64,000 bases of DNA from Vreelandella venusta (GTDB lineage Bacteria; Pseudomonadota; Gammaproteobacteria; Pseudomonadales; Halomonadaceae): NCBI RefSeq assembly GCF_007989605.1, contig NZ_BJUL01000001.1, positions 406,518 to 470,517 of the forward strand. Reading direction: 5' to 3'. How positions within the stretch are numbered: the first letter of the stretch is position 1; every line of letters starts with the position of its first letter. Positions 44,661-54,204 of this stretch are shown in pieces. The notes beneath the pieces were generated by a model, which saw only the letters and a list, made by a program, of their open reading frames with translations, made no database searches and was not told the origin of the DNA. The translations under genes were made by a program, and so were the position numbers.

Positions 44661-45356
44661 TCAGGCCGGGTCGTTGTTATTTTTGCTAGATCGTGAGGTC
44701 GCTATACGCTTTAGCAACCACAGCAGTCCCACGCCAGCGCCAAGGCCTATTACTGCCCATACCAATTCTTGATGAGACGCCGCGGTAAATAGGGCGCCCA
44801 ATTGGCTTCCTAGCAGTATTACCGCCGCGAGCCCTGGCACAATTCCCAAGGTCGATCCGATCATGTAATCGCGAAAATCAACATGAAACGCACCGGCTAG
44901 CATATTGGTGAGCGTGAAAGGGGCTAAGGGCAACAGATTGATCACAGCCATGGTGCGAATGCCGCGCTTGGATAAGTAGCCGGAAAGCCCACGCAAATGG
45001 CGTCCGCCATAGCGCATTAGTGCGTCGCGCCCCATCCAATAGCCGACCCAATAAGAGGCGACCGAAGAACTAAGCGTACCCAGCGTGGCATAAGCCAGCC
45101 CCCACAGCGGCCCAAACAGTAGGCCGGTCAATACGACTAGCAGGCTTAACGGAAACATGATCAGTAGCGAGCCGGTATAAACGGCTATCACGGCGACAAA
45201 CATCCAGGGAGCTTGCTTCCATTGACTGATGGTGGACGCTAGCTCGGTCAGGTGGGTTTCGGTGAGTAAGCCTTGCTGCTGAAGCCAACGCCACATGATA
45301 CCCAGCATGACCACTACAACAACTAGCCCAATGCCTTTTAGTAACGTGCGTGACAT
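44661..45356 (-). CDS. TVP38/TMEM64 (DedA-related) membrane protein
   Basis: 231 residues, five to six membrane segments. The conserved VVLTGLLFGPLWGLAYATLGTLSSSVASYWVGYWMGRDAL and the INLLPLAPFTLTNMLAGAFHVDFRDYMIGSTLGIVPG segment define the family (SNARE-assoc/VTT domain), tied in others to lipid scrambling and membrane homeostasis. Convergent with the glycosyltransferase fusion with only 8 bp between them. A possible functional link through membrane lipids is inference. Confidence 0.85.
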   Translation of the reverse strand: MSRTLLKGIGLVVVVVMLGIMWRWLQQQGLLTETHLTELASTISQWKQAPWMFVAVIAVYTGSLLIMFPLSLLVVLTGLLFGPLWGLAYATLGTLSSSVASYWVGYWMGRDALMRYGGRHLRGLSGYLSKRGIRTMAVINLLPLAPFTLTNMLAGAFHVDFRDYMIGSTLGIVPGLAAVILLGSQLGALFTAASHQELVWAVIGLGAGVGLLWLLKRIATSRSSKNNNDPA

Positions 45357-45566
45357 CTATTTCCCCGTCGCTGGTACTAAAAAAGCGACAGCATACGTTA
45401 GAGGCGTAACTGGATGAAATCATATTCGGTGTTTAAGCGTGGCTAATGAGACCAATTTAGTTAGTGGTAATGGCTGTCTGATAGGAATTTTTCCATTTTT
45501 CTTGCCATTTTGGTGCAGCCGTGAAGAATGAGGCGCCTCCACTGTTATACAAAAGGCGCATTACCT

Positions 45567-47018
45567 ATGGATTTTACTCTTCCTCCTCTGTTGACGGCGA
45601 TGGTTGATCGCGGCAACGGGCTGCTATGGGGCAGTGTGCTGATCTACCTGCTGATCGGTGCTGGCCTCTACTTCACCATTATGACCCGCGGTATCCAAGT
45701 ACGTTACTTTGGACACATGTTCAAACTGCTGCGCAGTTCGCGTCAATCTAACGGCGGTATCTCTTCTTTTCAGGCACTTTCTACCAGTCTGGCGGCACGG
45801 GTTGGTACCGGTAACCTAGCTGGTGTGGCGGTAGCGATTTATTTTGGTGGTCCCGGCGCGATCTTTTGGATGTGGCTGACCGCCATGGTGGGTATGGCGA
45901 CCAGTTTTGTGGAGTCCACTCTAGCCCAGGCCTATAAAGTTGATCACGGTGATAACACCTTCCGTGGTGGTCCGGCTCGCTATATTGAACGTGGCCTGGG
46001 GCTTCGCTGGCTGGCGGTACTGTTTTCGATCTGCTTAATTATCGCGTTCGGGTTGGCGTTTAACAGCGTACAGGCCAACTCCATCGCCCAGGCCATGGAA
46101 CAGGCATTTGCCATTCCCACCTGGGCCATGGGGTTAGTTCTGATGGCGGTGATTGCGCCCATTATATTTGGCGGCCTGAAGTCGATTGCTAAAGTAGCTG
46201 AGCTAGTGGTGCCGCTGATGGCACTGTTGTATTTGCTGTTGGCACTCACGGTGGTGGCGCTCAATATCAGCGATTTGCCCGCTGCCTTTATGACCATTAT
46301 TAAGAGTGCGTTTGGTTTTGAGCAGGCGGCCGGTGGCGCAATGGGGTATGCCATTTCTCAAGCTATTATGAACGGTATTCAGCGTGGTCTGTTCTCTAAC
46401 GAGGCGGGTATGGGTTCAGCGCCCAATGCTGCCGCGACCGCCAGTACTCAGCCAGACCATCCCGCTGCGCAAGGGTTTATTCAAATGCTGGGCGTGTTTT
46501 TAGACACCTTGGTCATTTGTACTGCCACTGCGGCCATCATCATTATGGCTGGGCCTGAGCTGCTGGCTGGCGAAGAAAACAACGGTATTCAGCTTACCCA
46601 AATCGCGCTCTCTAGCCATGTGGGTGATTGGGGCGGTATGTTTATTGCCGTGGCGATCTTGCTGTTTGCATTCACTTCGGTGATCGCTAACTACTCATAC
46701 GGTGAATCTAATATTGAGTACTTGGCAGGCCGTCGTGCGCCTATTGCGGTGCTGATTTATCGCTTGGCGGTACTCGGTATGGTGATGGTAGGCTCGGTTG
46801 CTAGCTTAGGTGCTATCTGGAATTTTGCCGATCTTTCCATGGGTATGATGGCAGTGATTAACTTAGTGGCTATTTTGCTGCTATCGCCGATTGCCTTTGC
46901 ACTGTTCCGTGATTACGACGCTCAGTTGAAGGCTGGCCAAGAGCCTGTGTTTGATCCCAGTAAATTCCCTAAATTGGCAAATAAAGTAGATCCTAGCGCG
47001 TGGCCAAAGCGCAAATAA
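45567..47018 (+). CDS. Alanine/glycine:sodium symporter (AGCS family)
   Basis: 483 residues from the ATG at 45567. The frame is open to 45528, but the early part is unlike the family. About eleven membrane segments. Family marks: GVAVAIYFGGPGAIFWMWLTAMVGMATSFVESTLAQ, GPARYIERGLG, QAIMNGIQRGLFSNEAGMGSAPNAAATASTQPDHP, and IANYSYGESNIEYL near the C-terminus. It imports alanine or glycine with sodium, apt for a halophile. A strong terminator follows. Confidence 0.92.
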   Translation: MDFTLPPLLTAMVDRGNGLLWGSVLIYLLIGAGLYFTIMTRGIQVRYFGHMFKLLRSSRQSNGGISSFQALSTSLAARVGTGNLAGVAVAIYFGGPGAIFWMWLTAMVGMATSFVESTLAQAYKVDHGDNTFRGGPARYIERGLGLRWLAVLFSICLIIAFGLAFNSVQANSIAQAMEQAFAIPTWAMGLVLMAVIAPIIFGGLKSIAKVAELVVPLMALLYLLLALTVVALNISDLPAAFMTIIKSAFGFEQAAGGAMGYAISQAIMNGIQRGLFSNEAGMGSAPNAAATASTQPDHPAAQGFIQMLGVFLDTLVICTATAAIIIMAGPELLAGEENNGIQLTQIALSSHVGDWGGMFIAVAILLFAFTSVIANYSYGESNIEYLAGRRAPIAVLIYRLAVLGMVMVGSVASLGAIWNFADLSMGMMAVINLVAILLLSPIAFALFRDYDAQLKAGQEPVFDPSKFPKLANKVDPSAWPKRK

Positions 47019-47047
47019 TCGCTACTTTTTGACGCGATAGACGAAAG

Positions 47048-47084
47048 GCCCCGCTACTGCGAGCACCGCAGGGCGGGGCTTTTT
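47048..47084 (+). terminator. Rho-independent terminator after the symporter
   Basis: Outer stem GCCCCGC (47048-47054) / GCGGGGC (47073-47079), inner stem CTGCG / CGCAG, then TTTTT. Confidence 0.85.
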
Positions 47085-47200
47085 GTTGTCTATGTATTCT
47101 ATTTTTTCGAATAAAACAGGGGAAACGTTGCACTTTTTTTAATCGAAAAGCGCCGTAAAATAGTCACCAGAGTTCCCACTAATACGTTAGGAAATTATCC

Positions 47201-47806
47201 ATGACCACACGTGCGCTGCTTGTAACTTCTTCTATTTTAGGCGAAAACGGCCAGTCCAATGCGTTAGCCAACCATTTTAAAACCAAAACGGAAGCTCATG
47301 ATGTAGCGGTTACTCAGCGTGATGTGGTGGCTAACGCGTTACCGCACCTTGCGATCGAAGAGCTCGGTGCATGGCAGACGCCAGCCAACGAGCGCAACGC
47401 CGATCAACAAGCATTAGCAGCTCACTCTGACGAACTGTTGGCAGAGCTACGGGCGAGTGATGTCTTAGTACTGGCGGTGCCGCTGTATAATTTAGGTATT
47501 CCGTCCCAGTTGAAAGCGTGGTTTGACCGCGTGCTGCGCGCTGGCGAAACTTTCCGTTACACTGAAAATGGTCCGCAGGGTTTGCTTGAAGGTAAGCGTG
47601 CGATTATTTTAGCGGCTCGCGGTGGTCAGTACGCAGGGACTGAATTAGACAGCCAAACGCCACACCTTAAAGCCATGCTCGGTTTAATGGGCATTAGCGA
47701 TGTGGATGTTGTTTTTGCGGAAGGCTTGAATATGGGTGACGCTCAGCGTGATGCTGCGCTAAAAGAAGCGTTCCAAGCGATCGATCAACTGGTCGAAACA
47801 CTCTAG
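47201..47806 (+). CDS. azoR: FMN-dependent NADH-azoreductase
   Basis: 201 residues, flavodoxin-like fold. LLVTSSILGENGQSNALANHF (FMN phosphate loop), LVLAVPLYNLGIPSQLKAWFDRVLRAGETFRYTENGPQGLLEGKRAIILAARGG and GISDVDVVFAEGLNMG are AzoR family marks. It is a homodimer that reduces quinones and azo dyes with NADH. 'Azoreductase' is the family name; quinone protection is the likely role in the cell. A 21-bp gap precedes the alkyltransferase-like gene on the same strand. Confidence 0.93.
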   Translation: MTTRALLVTSSILGENGQSNALANHFKTKTEAHDVAVTQRDVVANALPHLAIEELGAWQTPANERNADQQALAAHSDELLAELRASDVLVLAVPLYNLGIPSQLKAWFDRVLRAGETFRYTENGPQGLLEGKRAIILAARGGQYAGTELDSQTPHLKAMLGLMGISDVDVVFAEGLNMGDAQRDAALKEAFQAIDQLVETL

Positions 47807-47833
47807 TAATACGTTGATTTAAAAGAGGTGATA

Positions 47834-48133
47834 ATGCCACGCCCAGAACTGCTCGAACAAATTTATACCATTGTTGATCAGATTCCTGCTGGGCGGGTAA
47901 CCACCTATGGGCGTATCGCGGCGATGACGGAGGGCGCTACGCCGCGCATGGTTGGCTCGGCGATGCGCCACTTACCAGAAGGGCATCAGCTACCCTGGCA
48001 TCGCGTCATTGCTGCATCACTAACGCTAGCCGACCACGGCGGTGCTGACCGCCAGCATCAGAAATTGCGCGATGAAGGCGTTATGTTTGATAGCAAAGGG
48101 CGCGTTCCTGCTCATCTTGTCTGGCCTGATTGA
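47834..48133 (+). CDS. Alkyltransferase-like protein (ATL, YbaZ type)
   Basis: 99 residues from the ATG at 47834, after AGAGG. Homologous to the DNA-binding half of O6-methylguanine methyltransferase: IPAGRVTTYGRIAAMTEGATPRMVGSAMRHLPEG with its HTH and Arg finger. The catalytic PCHR is replaced by PWHRVI (about residues 53-58), the mark of the ATL group. Such proteins bind O6-alkylguanine without repairing it and flag it for nucleotide excision repair. The length is typical. It shares a terminator with the convergent nitrilase fusion. Confidence 0.9.
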   Translation: MPRPELLEQIYTIVDQIPAGRVTTYGRIAAMTEGATPRMVGSAMRHLPEGHQLPWHRVIAASLTLADHGGADRQHQKLRDEGVMFDSKGRVPAHLVWPD

Positions 48134-48150
48134 GCCAGAAGCGCTGTAAA

Positions 48151-48198
48151 AATAACGCCGCCCAACTATTGAGTGCCAGTTCATTCGGCGGCGTTATT
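48151..48198. terminator. Bidirectional terminator between ATL gene and nitrilase fusion
   Basis: Perfect 12-bp stem AATAACGCCGCC (48151-48162) / GGCGGCGTTATT (48187-48198) with a 24-nt loop. Confidence 0.65.
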
Positions 48199-48201
48199 GA
48201 T

Positions 48202-49770
48202 TTACTCTTCCAGATTAGCCCCAGACTTCCAGGACCAGTCGCGCCAGCGTAGGTCAAATAAATCTTTGCGACGATCTTTCAAGTTGGTGACTGAGCCTTC
48301 GGCACGCACAACGGTAAGGCGCGTTAGGTCTAGGTCCGAGAAGAAGATCATTTCGGTGTTAGGCGTGGTTTCCGCCAGTACTGCATCGTGGGGGAAAGCG
48401 AAGTCTGACGGTGAGAACACGGCTGATTGAGCATACTGGATATCCAGGTTCTCGATCGAAGGTAAGTTGCCGACGCTGCCACACAGTACTACATAGCACT
48501 CGTTTTCAATGGCTCTTGCTTGGGCGCAGTGGCGTACTCGCAGATAGCCGTTTTTGGTGTCTGTCCAGAACGGTACAAACAGTATATCCATATCCTGATC
48601 GGCTAGCAGGCGGCCAAGTTCCGGGAACTCAACGTCGTAGCAAATCAAAATGCCCACGCGACCTGCATCGGTGTCAAAGACCTGCAGGTTATCACCCCCT
48701 TCGATCACCCAGTCGCGGCGCTCTTGGGGGGTGATATGCAGCTTCGACTGCTTTTCGATTTTGCCATCCCGGTGGAATAAATAGGCAATGTTGTATAGCC
48801 GGTCATCGTCACCGACTTCAATCATCGAACCACCAACGATGTTGATGTTATACGACACCGCCATCCGCGAAAGCTCGCTTTTAAAACGCTCGGTGAAGCC
48901 CGCTAAAAAGCGAATCGCGCCCATTTGATCCTGCTGGGCCGAGCGGTCTTGTAGGCCCATCAGTGGCGCATTGAACAACTCCGGGAATACCGCAAAGTCA
49001 CTTTGATAATCTGATAATGCGTCAACAAAGTACTCAATTTGTTGCAGGGCTGCTTCCACGGAAGCGAACTCACGCATTTGCCACTGTACTGCGCCCACTC
49101 GTACTTGAGTCGGGCGGGTATCTAGCACGCTCTCAGCAGGCTCGAACAGGATGTTGTTCCACTCCAACAGCGTGGCATAGCCGCGGGACTGCTCATCTTC
49201 CGGCAAATATTTACGCAGTAAGCGTTTTACTTGGAAGTCGTTAGCCAATTGGAACGACAAAATCGGGTCGTAGATCTCTTTGCGAGAGACTTTTTCGATG
49301 TACTCTGCTGGGGTCAGTTCTTGGGCGTACTGGTGGTACTCGGGAATGCGTCCACCTGCCAGAATGGCACGCAGGTTGTGCGAGCGGCACAGCTCTTTGC
49401 GGGCTTCGTATAAGCGCCGACCTAAGCGATAGCCACGGTAGTCGGGGTGGATCAACACATCCAGCCCGTACATGGCATCGCCATCTTGGTCGTTAAGGAT
49501 AGTTTCACGATGGCCGATCAGGTCGTCATATTTATGCGGGTTGGAAAACTCGTCGTAATCGACCTGAACCGTTAGCGCAACGCCCACTAGCGCACCATCG
49601 TCCTCAATGGCAATTTGGCCATCAGGGAATTCCTCAATGAGCTTGTCAATAGTGTGCTTTGGCCACGCACCGCCGATGTCGTGATATACCGCATCCATCA
49701 GCGTTTTGAGCTGGTCGTAGTCATCGCTGGTGAGGTTGCGAAGATTAAGGTGCAGTTCTTCTAAGGACAT
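48202..49770 (-). CDS. GNAT acetyltransferase plus carbon-nitrogen hydrolase (nitrilase) fusion
   Basis: 522 residues. Residues 10-220 form a GNAT domain with the acetyl-CoA loop IHPDYRGYRLGRRLYEAR (about 107-124) and AGGRIPEY after it. Residues 220-510 form a nitrilase-superfamily domain with the full catalytic triad: Glu in VFPELFNAPLMG, Lys in KLHITPQERRDW and Cys in ILICYDVEFPELGR. This two-domain arrangement is a recognised family of unknown substrate in many bacteria. It probably acts on an amide-containing metabolite and may also acetylate one. The start is the ATG at 49770; no strong Shine-Dalgarno is seen upstream. Confidence 0.88.
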   Translation of the reverse strand: MSLEELHLNLRNLTSDDYDQLKTLMDAVYHDIGGAWPKHTIDKLIEEFPDGQIAIEDDGALVGVALTVQVDYDEFSNPHKYDDLIGHRETILNDQDGDAMYGLDVLIHPDYRGYRLGRRLYEARKELCRSHNLRAILAGGRIPEYHQYAQELTPAEYIEKVSRKEIYDPILSFQLANDFQVKRLLRKYLPEDEQSRGYATLLEWNNILFEPAESVLDTRPTQVRVGAVQWQMREFASVEAALQQIEYFVDALSDYQSDFAVFPELFNAPLMGLQDRSAQQDQMGAIRFLAGFTERFKSELSRMAVSYNINIVGGSMIEVGDDDRLYNIAYLFHRDGKIEKQSKLHITPQERRDWVIEGGDNLQVFDTDAGRVGILICYDVEFPELGRLLADQDMDILFVPFWTDTKNGYLRVRHCAQARAIENECYVVLCGSVGNLPSIENLDIQYAQSAVFSPSDFAFPHDAVLAETTPNTEMIFFSDLDLTRLTVVRAEGSVTNLKDRRKDLFDLRWRDWSWKSGANLEE

Positions 49771-49812
49771 GTTCAGGGGTTCCCGGCCGTCGAATGAAGG
49801 TGGCCTATTGTA

Positions 49813-50730
49813 TCATTGCTGTGCATTGCTCGTTTTATCCGCCGCAATAGGGCGCACCAGGGGGCGTGTCAACGTTTGCGCCATAATGACCCCGGCAAGA
49901 ATGAGTAGCCCACCCATAAAGTGGAACCCGGCCACTTGCTCGCCTAAAAATGCCATGGCAATCAGGGCGCTAAATAGTGGCATTAAGTTGATAAAGATAC
50001 TCGACTGGTTCGCGCCGATTTGGCGTACCGCGCGCATCCATAAGAACGTGGTAATGATGGAGGCGGGAATGCCTGCGTAAAGAATTAACCCGATATTGTG
50101 GCTATCGACGGGGGTCATAGGGCCCATTAAATAGGGGGGTAGTAGAAATAGAACCGCAAAACAGACTTGGGCATAGAGCATAACCCAAGGGGGGAGGTTC
50201 ATCGCCCAGCGCTTCAGCATTACGCCGTAAAGGGCGTAGCAGGTGGCAGCAACCACCATTAATGCGTCACCGGTGGCTACCTGGAGTTGCAGCAGAGACA
50301 AAGGGTTGCCTCGCCCAAGCAGTACCGTGACGCCAACGAATGCCAGAACGCCCCCGACAATACCGCCTAAGGTAGGCGGCTCGCGCAAGATCAGTGCGCT
50401 TAATAGTACGGTGAGAAGCGGCACCATGGCAGCCAAAATACCCATATTGGTGGCAGTTGTTGTTTCCGCTGCCATATACGCCAAGCCTTGCCACAGCCCC
50501 ATGCCAAGTAGCCCCAGCAACGCCAGTTTCGGCCAGTGGCGGCGTATTTCATCGCGATGACGTAAGGCCGCGGGAAGCACAAACGGTGTCATTATCGCCA
50601 GCGCCAGCAGCCAGCGTAGAAAAGCAATACTGCTAGGCGCAATGGTACCCACTGTTAATTGGTTAATCGTCATGTTCCCTGACCAAATCAACACAGTGGC
50701 TAGTGGCGGTAAAAAGTAAATCAATGGCAT
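49813..50730 (-). CDS. EamA/DMT family transporter
   Basis: 305 residues, ten membrane segments in two five-helix EamA repeats. The first half has LIWSGNMTINQL and FLRWLLALAIMTPFVL. The second has ALYGVMLKRWAM, ASIITTFLWMRAVRQIGANQSSIFINLMPLFSALIAMAFLGEQVAGFHFMGGLLILAGV. The family exports amino acids or other metabolites, but the substrate cannot be told from the sequence. GGGA precedes the ATG. The gene is divergent from fadH. Confidence 0.87.
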   Translation of the reverse strand: MPLIYFLPPLATVLIWSGNMTINQLTVGTIAPSSIAFLRWLLALAIMTPFVLPAALRHRDEIRRHWPKLALLGLLGMGLWQGLAYMAAETTTATNMGILAAMVPLLTVLLSALILREPPTLGGIVGGVLAFVGVTVLLGRGNPLSLLQLQVATGDALMVVAATCYALYGVMLKRWAMNLPPWVMLYAQVCFAVLFLLPPYLMGPMTPVDSHNIGLILYAGIPASIITTFLWMRAVRQIGANQSSIFINLMPLFSALIAMAFLGEQVAGFHFMGGLLILAGVIMAQTLTRPLVRPIAADKTSNAQQ

Positions 50731-50922
50731 AGCGCGTTCCCTTATCGTTAGCCTGGTAATGTGACGTGCTTTCGCAAGAGGAGCAAGTGCTTTGCCACAA
50801 AGGTTGATGGTTTCGCAAGGCGGCTAAAGGGTGACAGATTAAGGGGAGTAAAGGACTGTACGTGGGACGATGTATGTCATACGCTTGTTTGAATGTTGTT
50901 AAAAATATAAAGGAGTACCGTG

Positions 50923-52944
50923 ATGAATCATACGCCCGCTTACCCGCATCTATTTCGACCACTGACCGTTGGCCACTTAACGCTACCTAATCGTGTGTTG
51001 ATGGGCTCAATGCACACCAATTTAGAAGAAGCTCCCAATGGTTTTGAGCGTCTAGCAGCTTTCTATGCTGAGCGGGCTCGTGCGGGGGTTAGCCTGATTG
51101 TAACCGGCGGTATTGCTCCTAATGCTGAAGGCGCTGTGTTCCAAGGGGCAAATGCCCTTACCGATGAGAGCCAGTTAGCGGAACATCGTGGGGTGGTAGA
51201 GGCCGTGCATGAAGCGGGCGGGCATTTGTGTATGCAGATTCTCCATGCTGGTCGCTATGCTTACTCGCCAGAGCTGGTAGCGCCCTCTGCGCTGCAGGCG
51301 CCAATCAACCCGTTTATGCCTCGGGCACTTTCAAGCGACGACGTTGAGCAGCAGATAGACGACTATGTGCGCTGTGCGCAGCTTGCCCAGCAGGCGGGCT
51401 ATGACGGTGTTGAGGTAATGGGCTCTGAAGGTTATTTGATCAACCAGTTTATTTGTCGTCGCACCAATCAGCGTGATGATGAGTGGGGCGGTGATTTTGA
51501 GCGACGTATTCGCTTCCCAATCGAAATTGTGAAACGCATTCGCGCGGCAGTGGGCGAGCGTTTTTTGATTATCTTTCGCCTATCGATGATTGATCTGGTG
51601 GAAGAAGGCAGTACGTGGGAAGAAGTGGTGCAACTTGGTCAAGCCATTGAAGCCGCAGGCGCGAATGTGATCAACACAGGTATTGGCTGGCACGAAGCCC
51701 GAGTACCAACCATTGTAACCAGCGTGCCTCGGGCAGCGTTTACCGAAGTTACAAAGCGCATTAAAGCAGCACTATCCATCCCGCTGATTACCACCAACCG
51801 TATCAATATGCCCGAGGTCGCGGAGCGTGTGTTGGCTGATGGGCATGCGGATATGGTGTCGATGGCACGCCCGTTTTTGGCTGACCCTGAATGGGTGCGT
51901 AAAGCCGAGGCGGGCCTTTCAGATGAAATTAATACCTGTATTGCCTGTAACCAAGCCTGCCTAGACCACACCTTTATGGGCAAGCTCACATCATGCTTGG
52001 TTAACCCAAGGGCGTGTCATGAAACCGAGCTGACACTCGAACCCACGCAAACACCCAAGCAGGTAGCGGTTGTCGGCGGCGGTCCTGCGGGGCTTGCCAC
52101 CGCTGTGGCCGCTGCTAGTCGGGGGCATCACGTGGTGCTGTTTGAGCGACGTAGTGAGTTGGGTGGGCAGTTTAATTACGCCCGTAAAATTCCCGGTAAA
52201 GAGGAGTTCAACGAAACGTTGCGCTACTTCCGGGTGATGTTAGAAAAACACGCGGTAGATGTTCGCCTAAATACGGCGGCTACCCTCGATACACTAGCTG
52301 AATTTGACGAGGTGGTGATTGCCACCGGCGTTACCCCCCGTGAACTTGCGCTACCGGGGGCCGACCATGCCAGTGTGCTTAGCTACGCTGAAGCGATTGA
52401 GCATCCTGAACGTGTGGGCCAGCGCGTAGCCGTGATTGGCGCTGGTGGTATTGGTTTTGATGTATCAGAGCTGCTCGCGGACCAGGGGCATTCTGAAATG
52501 GATGTGGCCGCTTGGTGTGATGAGTGGGGCGTAGACCTTGCCGTAGGCGATCGTGGTGGTCTAAAGCCGCCAATGCCGCCAGCGTCTCCCCGTGACATTA
52601 TTATGCTTCAGCGCAAAAGCTCTAAGCCAGGTAAGAACCTGGGCAAAACCTCGGGTTGGGTGCATCGTGCATCACTAAAACAGCGGGGAGTTAAAACCCT
52701 GACTGGCTGCGAGTATTTGAAAATCGATGATGCCGGTCTTCACATTCGCCGCGAAGGCGAAGAGCAGGTGCTGGCGGTGGACACGGTCGTGGTATGCGCC
52801 GGGCAGGAGTCGGTTCGCGAGCTTATCGCGCCCTTAAGTCAGGTGGGAGCATGCTTTCATGTGATTGGCGGCGCCGATGAAGCTGCAGAGCTAGACGCTA
52901 AACGAGCTATCGATCAAGGCACTCGTCTTGCCGCTTCTCTGTAG
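50923..52944 (+). CDS. fadH: 2,4-dienoyl-CoA reductase, FadH type (NADH:flavin oxidoreductase)
   Basis: 673 residues from the ATG at 50923, close to the 672 of E. coli FadH; an overlapping GTG three bases earlier is possible. The N-terminal TIM barrel (1-360) holds FMN and includes GYDGVEVMGSEGYLINQF with the catalytic Tyr. A [4Fe-4S] site follows: CIACNQACLDH with a distal Cys in SCLVNPRAC. The C-terminal flavoprotein part has VAVVGGGPAGLATAVAAASRGH (FAD) and VAVIGAGGIGFDVSELL (NADPH). It reduces 2,4-dienoyl-CoA during beta-oxidation of unsaturated fatty acids. No beta-oxidation partners are adjacent. Confidence 0.93.
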   Translation: MNHTPAYPHLFRPLTVGHLTLPNRVLMGSMHTNLEEAPNGFERLAAFYAERARAGVSLIVTGGIAPNAEGAVFQGANALTDESQLAEHRGVVEAVHEAGGHLCMQILHAGRYAYSPELVAPSALQAPINPFMPRALSSDDVEQQIDDYVRCAQLAQQAGYDGVEVMGSEGYLINQFICRRTNQRDDEWGGDFERRIRFPIEIVKRIRAAVGERFLIIFRLSMIDLVEEGSTWEEVVQLGQAIEAAGANVINTGIGWHEARVPTIVTSVPRAAFTEVTKRIKAALSIPLITTNRINMPEVAERVLADGHADMVSMARPFLADPEWVRKAEAGLSDEINTCIACNQACLDHTFMGKLTSCLVNPRACHETELTLEPTQTPKQVAVVGGGPAGLATAVAAASRGHHVVLFERRSELGGQFNYARKIPGKEEFNETLRYFRVMLEKHAVDVRLNTAATLDTLAEFDEVVIATGVTPRELALPGADHASVLSYAEAIEHPERVGQRVAVIGAGGIGFDVSELLADQGHSEMDVAAWCDEWGVDLAVGDRGGLKPPMPPASPRDIIMLQRKSSKPGKNLGKTSGWVHRASLKQRGVKTLTGCEYLKIDDAGLHIRREGEEQVLAVDTVVVCAGQESVRELIAPLSQVGACFHVIGGADEAAELDAKRAIDQGTRLAASL

Positions 52945-53039
52945 CGATAGGACCAAGCGAGTTAGGCGGGTGACGTAAGCGTTGCAATGGCGATAGACTG
53001 GTCGATCAAGATAGCTGTTAACCGCAGTTAACAAATTAA

Positions 53040-53065
53040 GGCGCAAGTGGCACCCAGCTTGCGCC
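53040..53065. terminator. Hairpin between fadH and ltaE
   Basis: Perfect 8-bp stem GGCGCAAG (53040-53047) / CTTGCGCC (53058-53065) with a 10-nt loop; no clear T-run. It could end fadH transcription or sit in the ltaE leader. Confidence 0.45.
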
Positions 53066-53095
53066 GTAAGATCGTCAGATAAAAGGACTATCGTC

Positions 53096-54139
53096 ATGAC
53101 CTCGGAGTGTACCCCACGATTTTTAGCCAGTGACAACACCTCGGGTATCTGCCCAGAGGCTATGGAATACCTGCTTGAAGCCAATCAAGCTGATGATTTG
53201 GCCTACGGCAATGACCGTTGGACTGCCCGTGCCGCAGATCGTTTTCGCGAAATGTTTGACTACGATTGCGATGTCTTTTTTGTGTTTAACGGTACTGCAG
53301 CAAACTCACTGGCACTTTCTGCAATGGGGCGCAGCTACCACAGCGTTATTTGTCATGAATTGGCCCACATTGAAACCGATGAGTGTGGTGGCCCTGAGTT
53401 CTTTTCTAACGGCGCGAAGCTGCTGACCTCGCCAGGGGCTAACGGCAAACTAACGCCCCAGGGCATTGAAGCGCTGGTCACTAAGCGTAGTGATATTCAC
53501 TATCCCAAGCCTAAAGTAGTGTCGCTTACCCAAGCGACAGAAGTTGGCACGGTCTACTCTCGGGAAGAGTTACTGGCAATACGCGCCATGGCAGACAAGC
53601 ACGATTTACGCTTACATATGGACGGCGCGCGGTTCGCCAATGCCTGCGCTGGTCTTAATGCAAGCCCCGCCGAGCTAACGTGGCAGGTAGGCGTCGATGC
53701 GTTGTGCTTTTCAGGGACCAAAAACGGGCTAGCGTTTGGTGAGGCGATTCTGTTTTTCAACCGTGACTTGGCTGAGGACTTTTCCTACCGTTGCAAACAG
53801 GCAGGTCAACTGGCTTCGAAAATGCGCTACGTTTCTGCCCCATGGCTAGGGTTGTTGGAAAGCGGCGCGTGGTTAACCAACGCTGAGCATGCCAATGCCA
53901 TGGCACGGTATTTATCCGAAGGGCTGCAAGCACTTCCTGGCGTTTCACTGATGTTTCCGACCCAGGCGAATAGTGTTTTCGTTGAGTTTCCTCCTCATGC
54001 TATCGAGGCGTTGAAAGCCAAAGGCTGGACCTTCTATACCTTTATTGGAGCGGGTGGTGCGCGTTTTGTATGCGCTTGGAACACTACCGTTGAATTGCTG
54101 GATCAACTGTTGGCAGATGTAAAAGAAGTACTGGGATAA
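53096..54139 (+). CDS. ltaE: Low-specificity L-threonine aldolase
   Basis: 347 residues, fold type I PLP enzyme. Splits L-threonine or allo-threonine to glycine and acetaldehyde. RFLASDNTSGICPEAMEYL at the start, YGNDRWTARAADRFREMF, the conserved CHELAHIETDECGGPEFF, the PLP-binding Asp in LRLHMDGARFANAC and the Schiff-base Lys in CFSGTKNGLAFGE (about residue 207) are all present. Some relatives act on beta-hydroxyaspartate or phenylserine, so 'low-specificity' is the safe name. It stands as its own unit; AAAAGGA precedes the ATG. Confidence 0.92.
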   Translation: MTSECTPRFLASDNTSGICPEAMEYLLEANQADDLAYGNDRWTARAADRFREMFDYDCDVFFVFNGTAANSLALSAMGRSYHSVICHELAHIETDECGGPEFFSNGAKLLTSPGANGKLTPQGIEALVTKRSDIHYPKPKVVSLTQATEVGTVYSREELLAIRAMADKHDLRLHMDGARFANACAGLNASPAELTWQVGVDALCFSGTKNGLAFGEAILFFNRDLAEDFSYRCKQAGQLASKMRYVSAPWLGLLESGAWLTNAEHANAMARYLSEGLQALPGVSLMFPTQANSVFVEFPPHAIEALKAKGWTFYTFIGAGGARFVCAWNTTVELLDQLLADVKEVLG

Positions 54140-54183
54140 TACTGCCTAAACTGTACCTTCTCGACGCGTTGTTGCCCGCCATT

Positions 54184-54204
54184 GCGCCGCCTTTCAGGCG
54201 GCGC
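54184..54204 (+). terminator. Terminator-like hairpin after ltaE
   Basis: Perfect 8-bp stem GCGCCGCC / GGCGGCGC with loop TTTCA, 45 bp past the ltaE stop. The T-run is missing directly after the stem. Confidence 0.5.
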
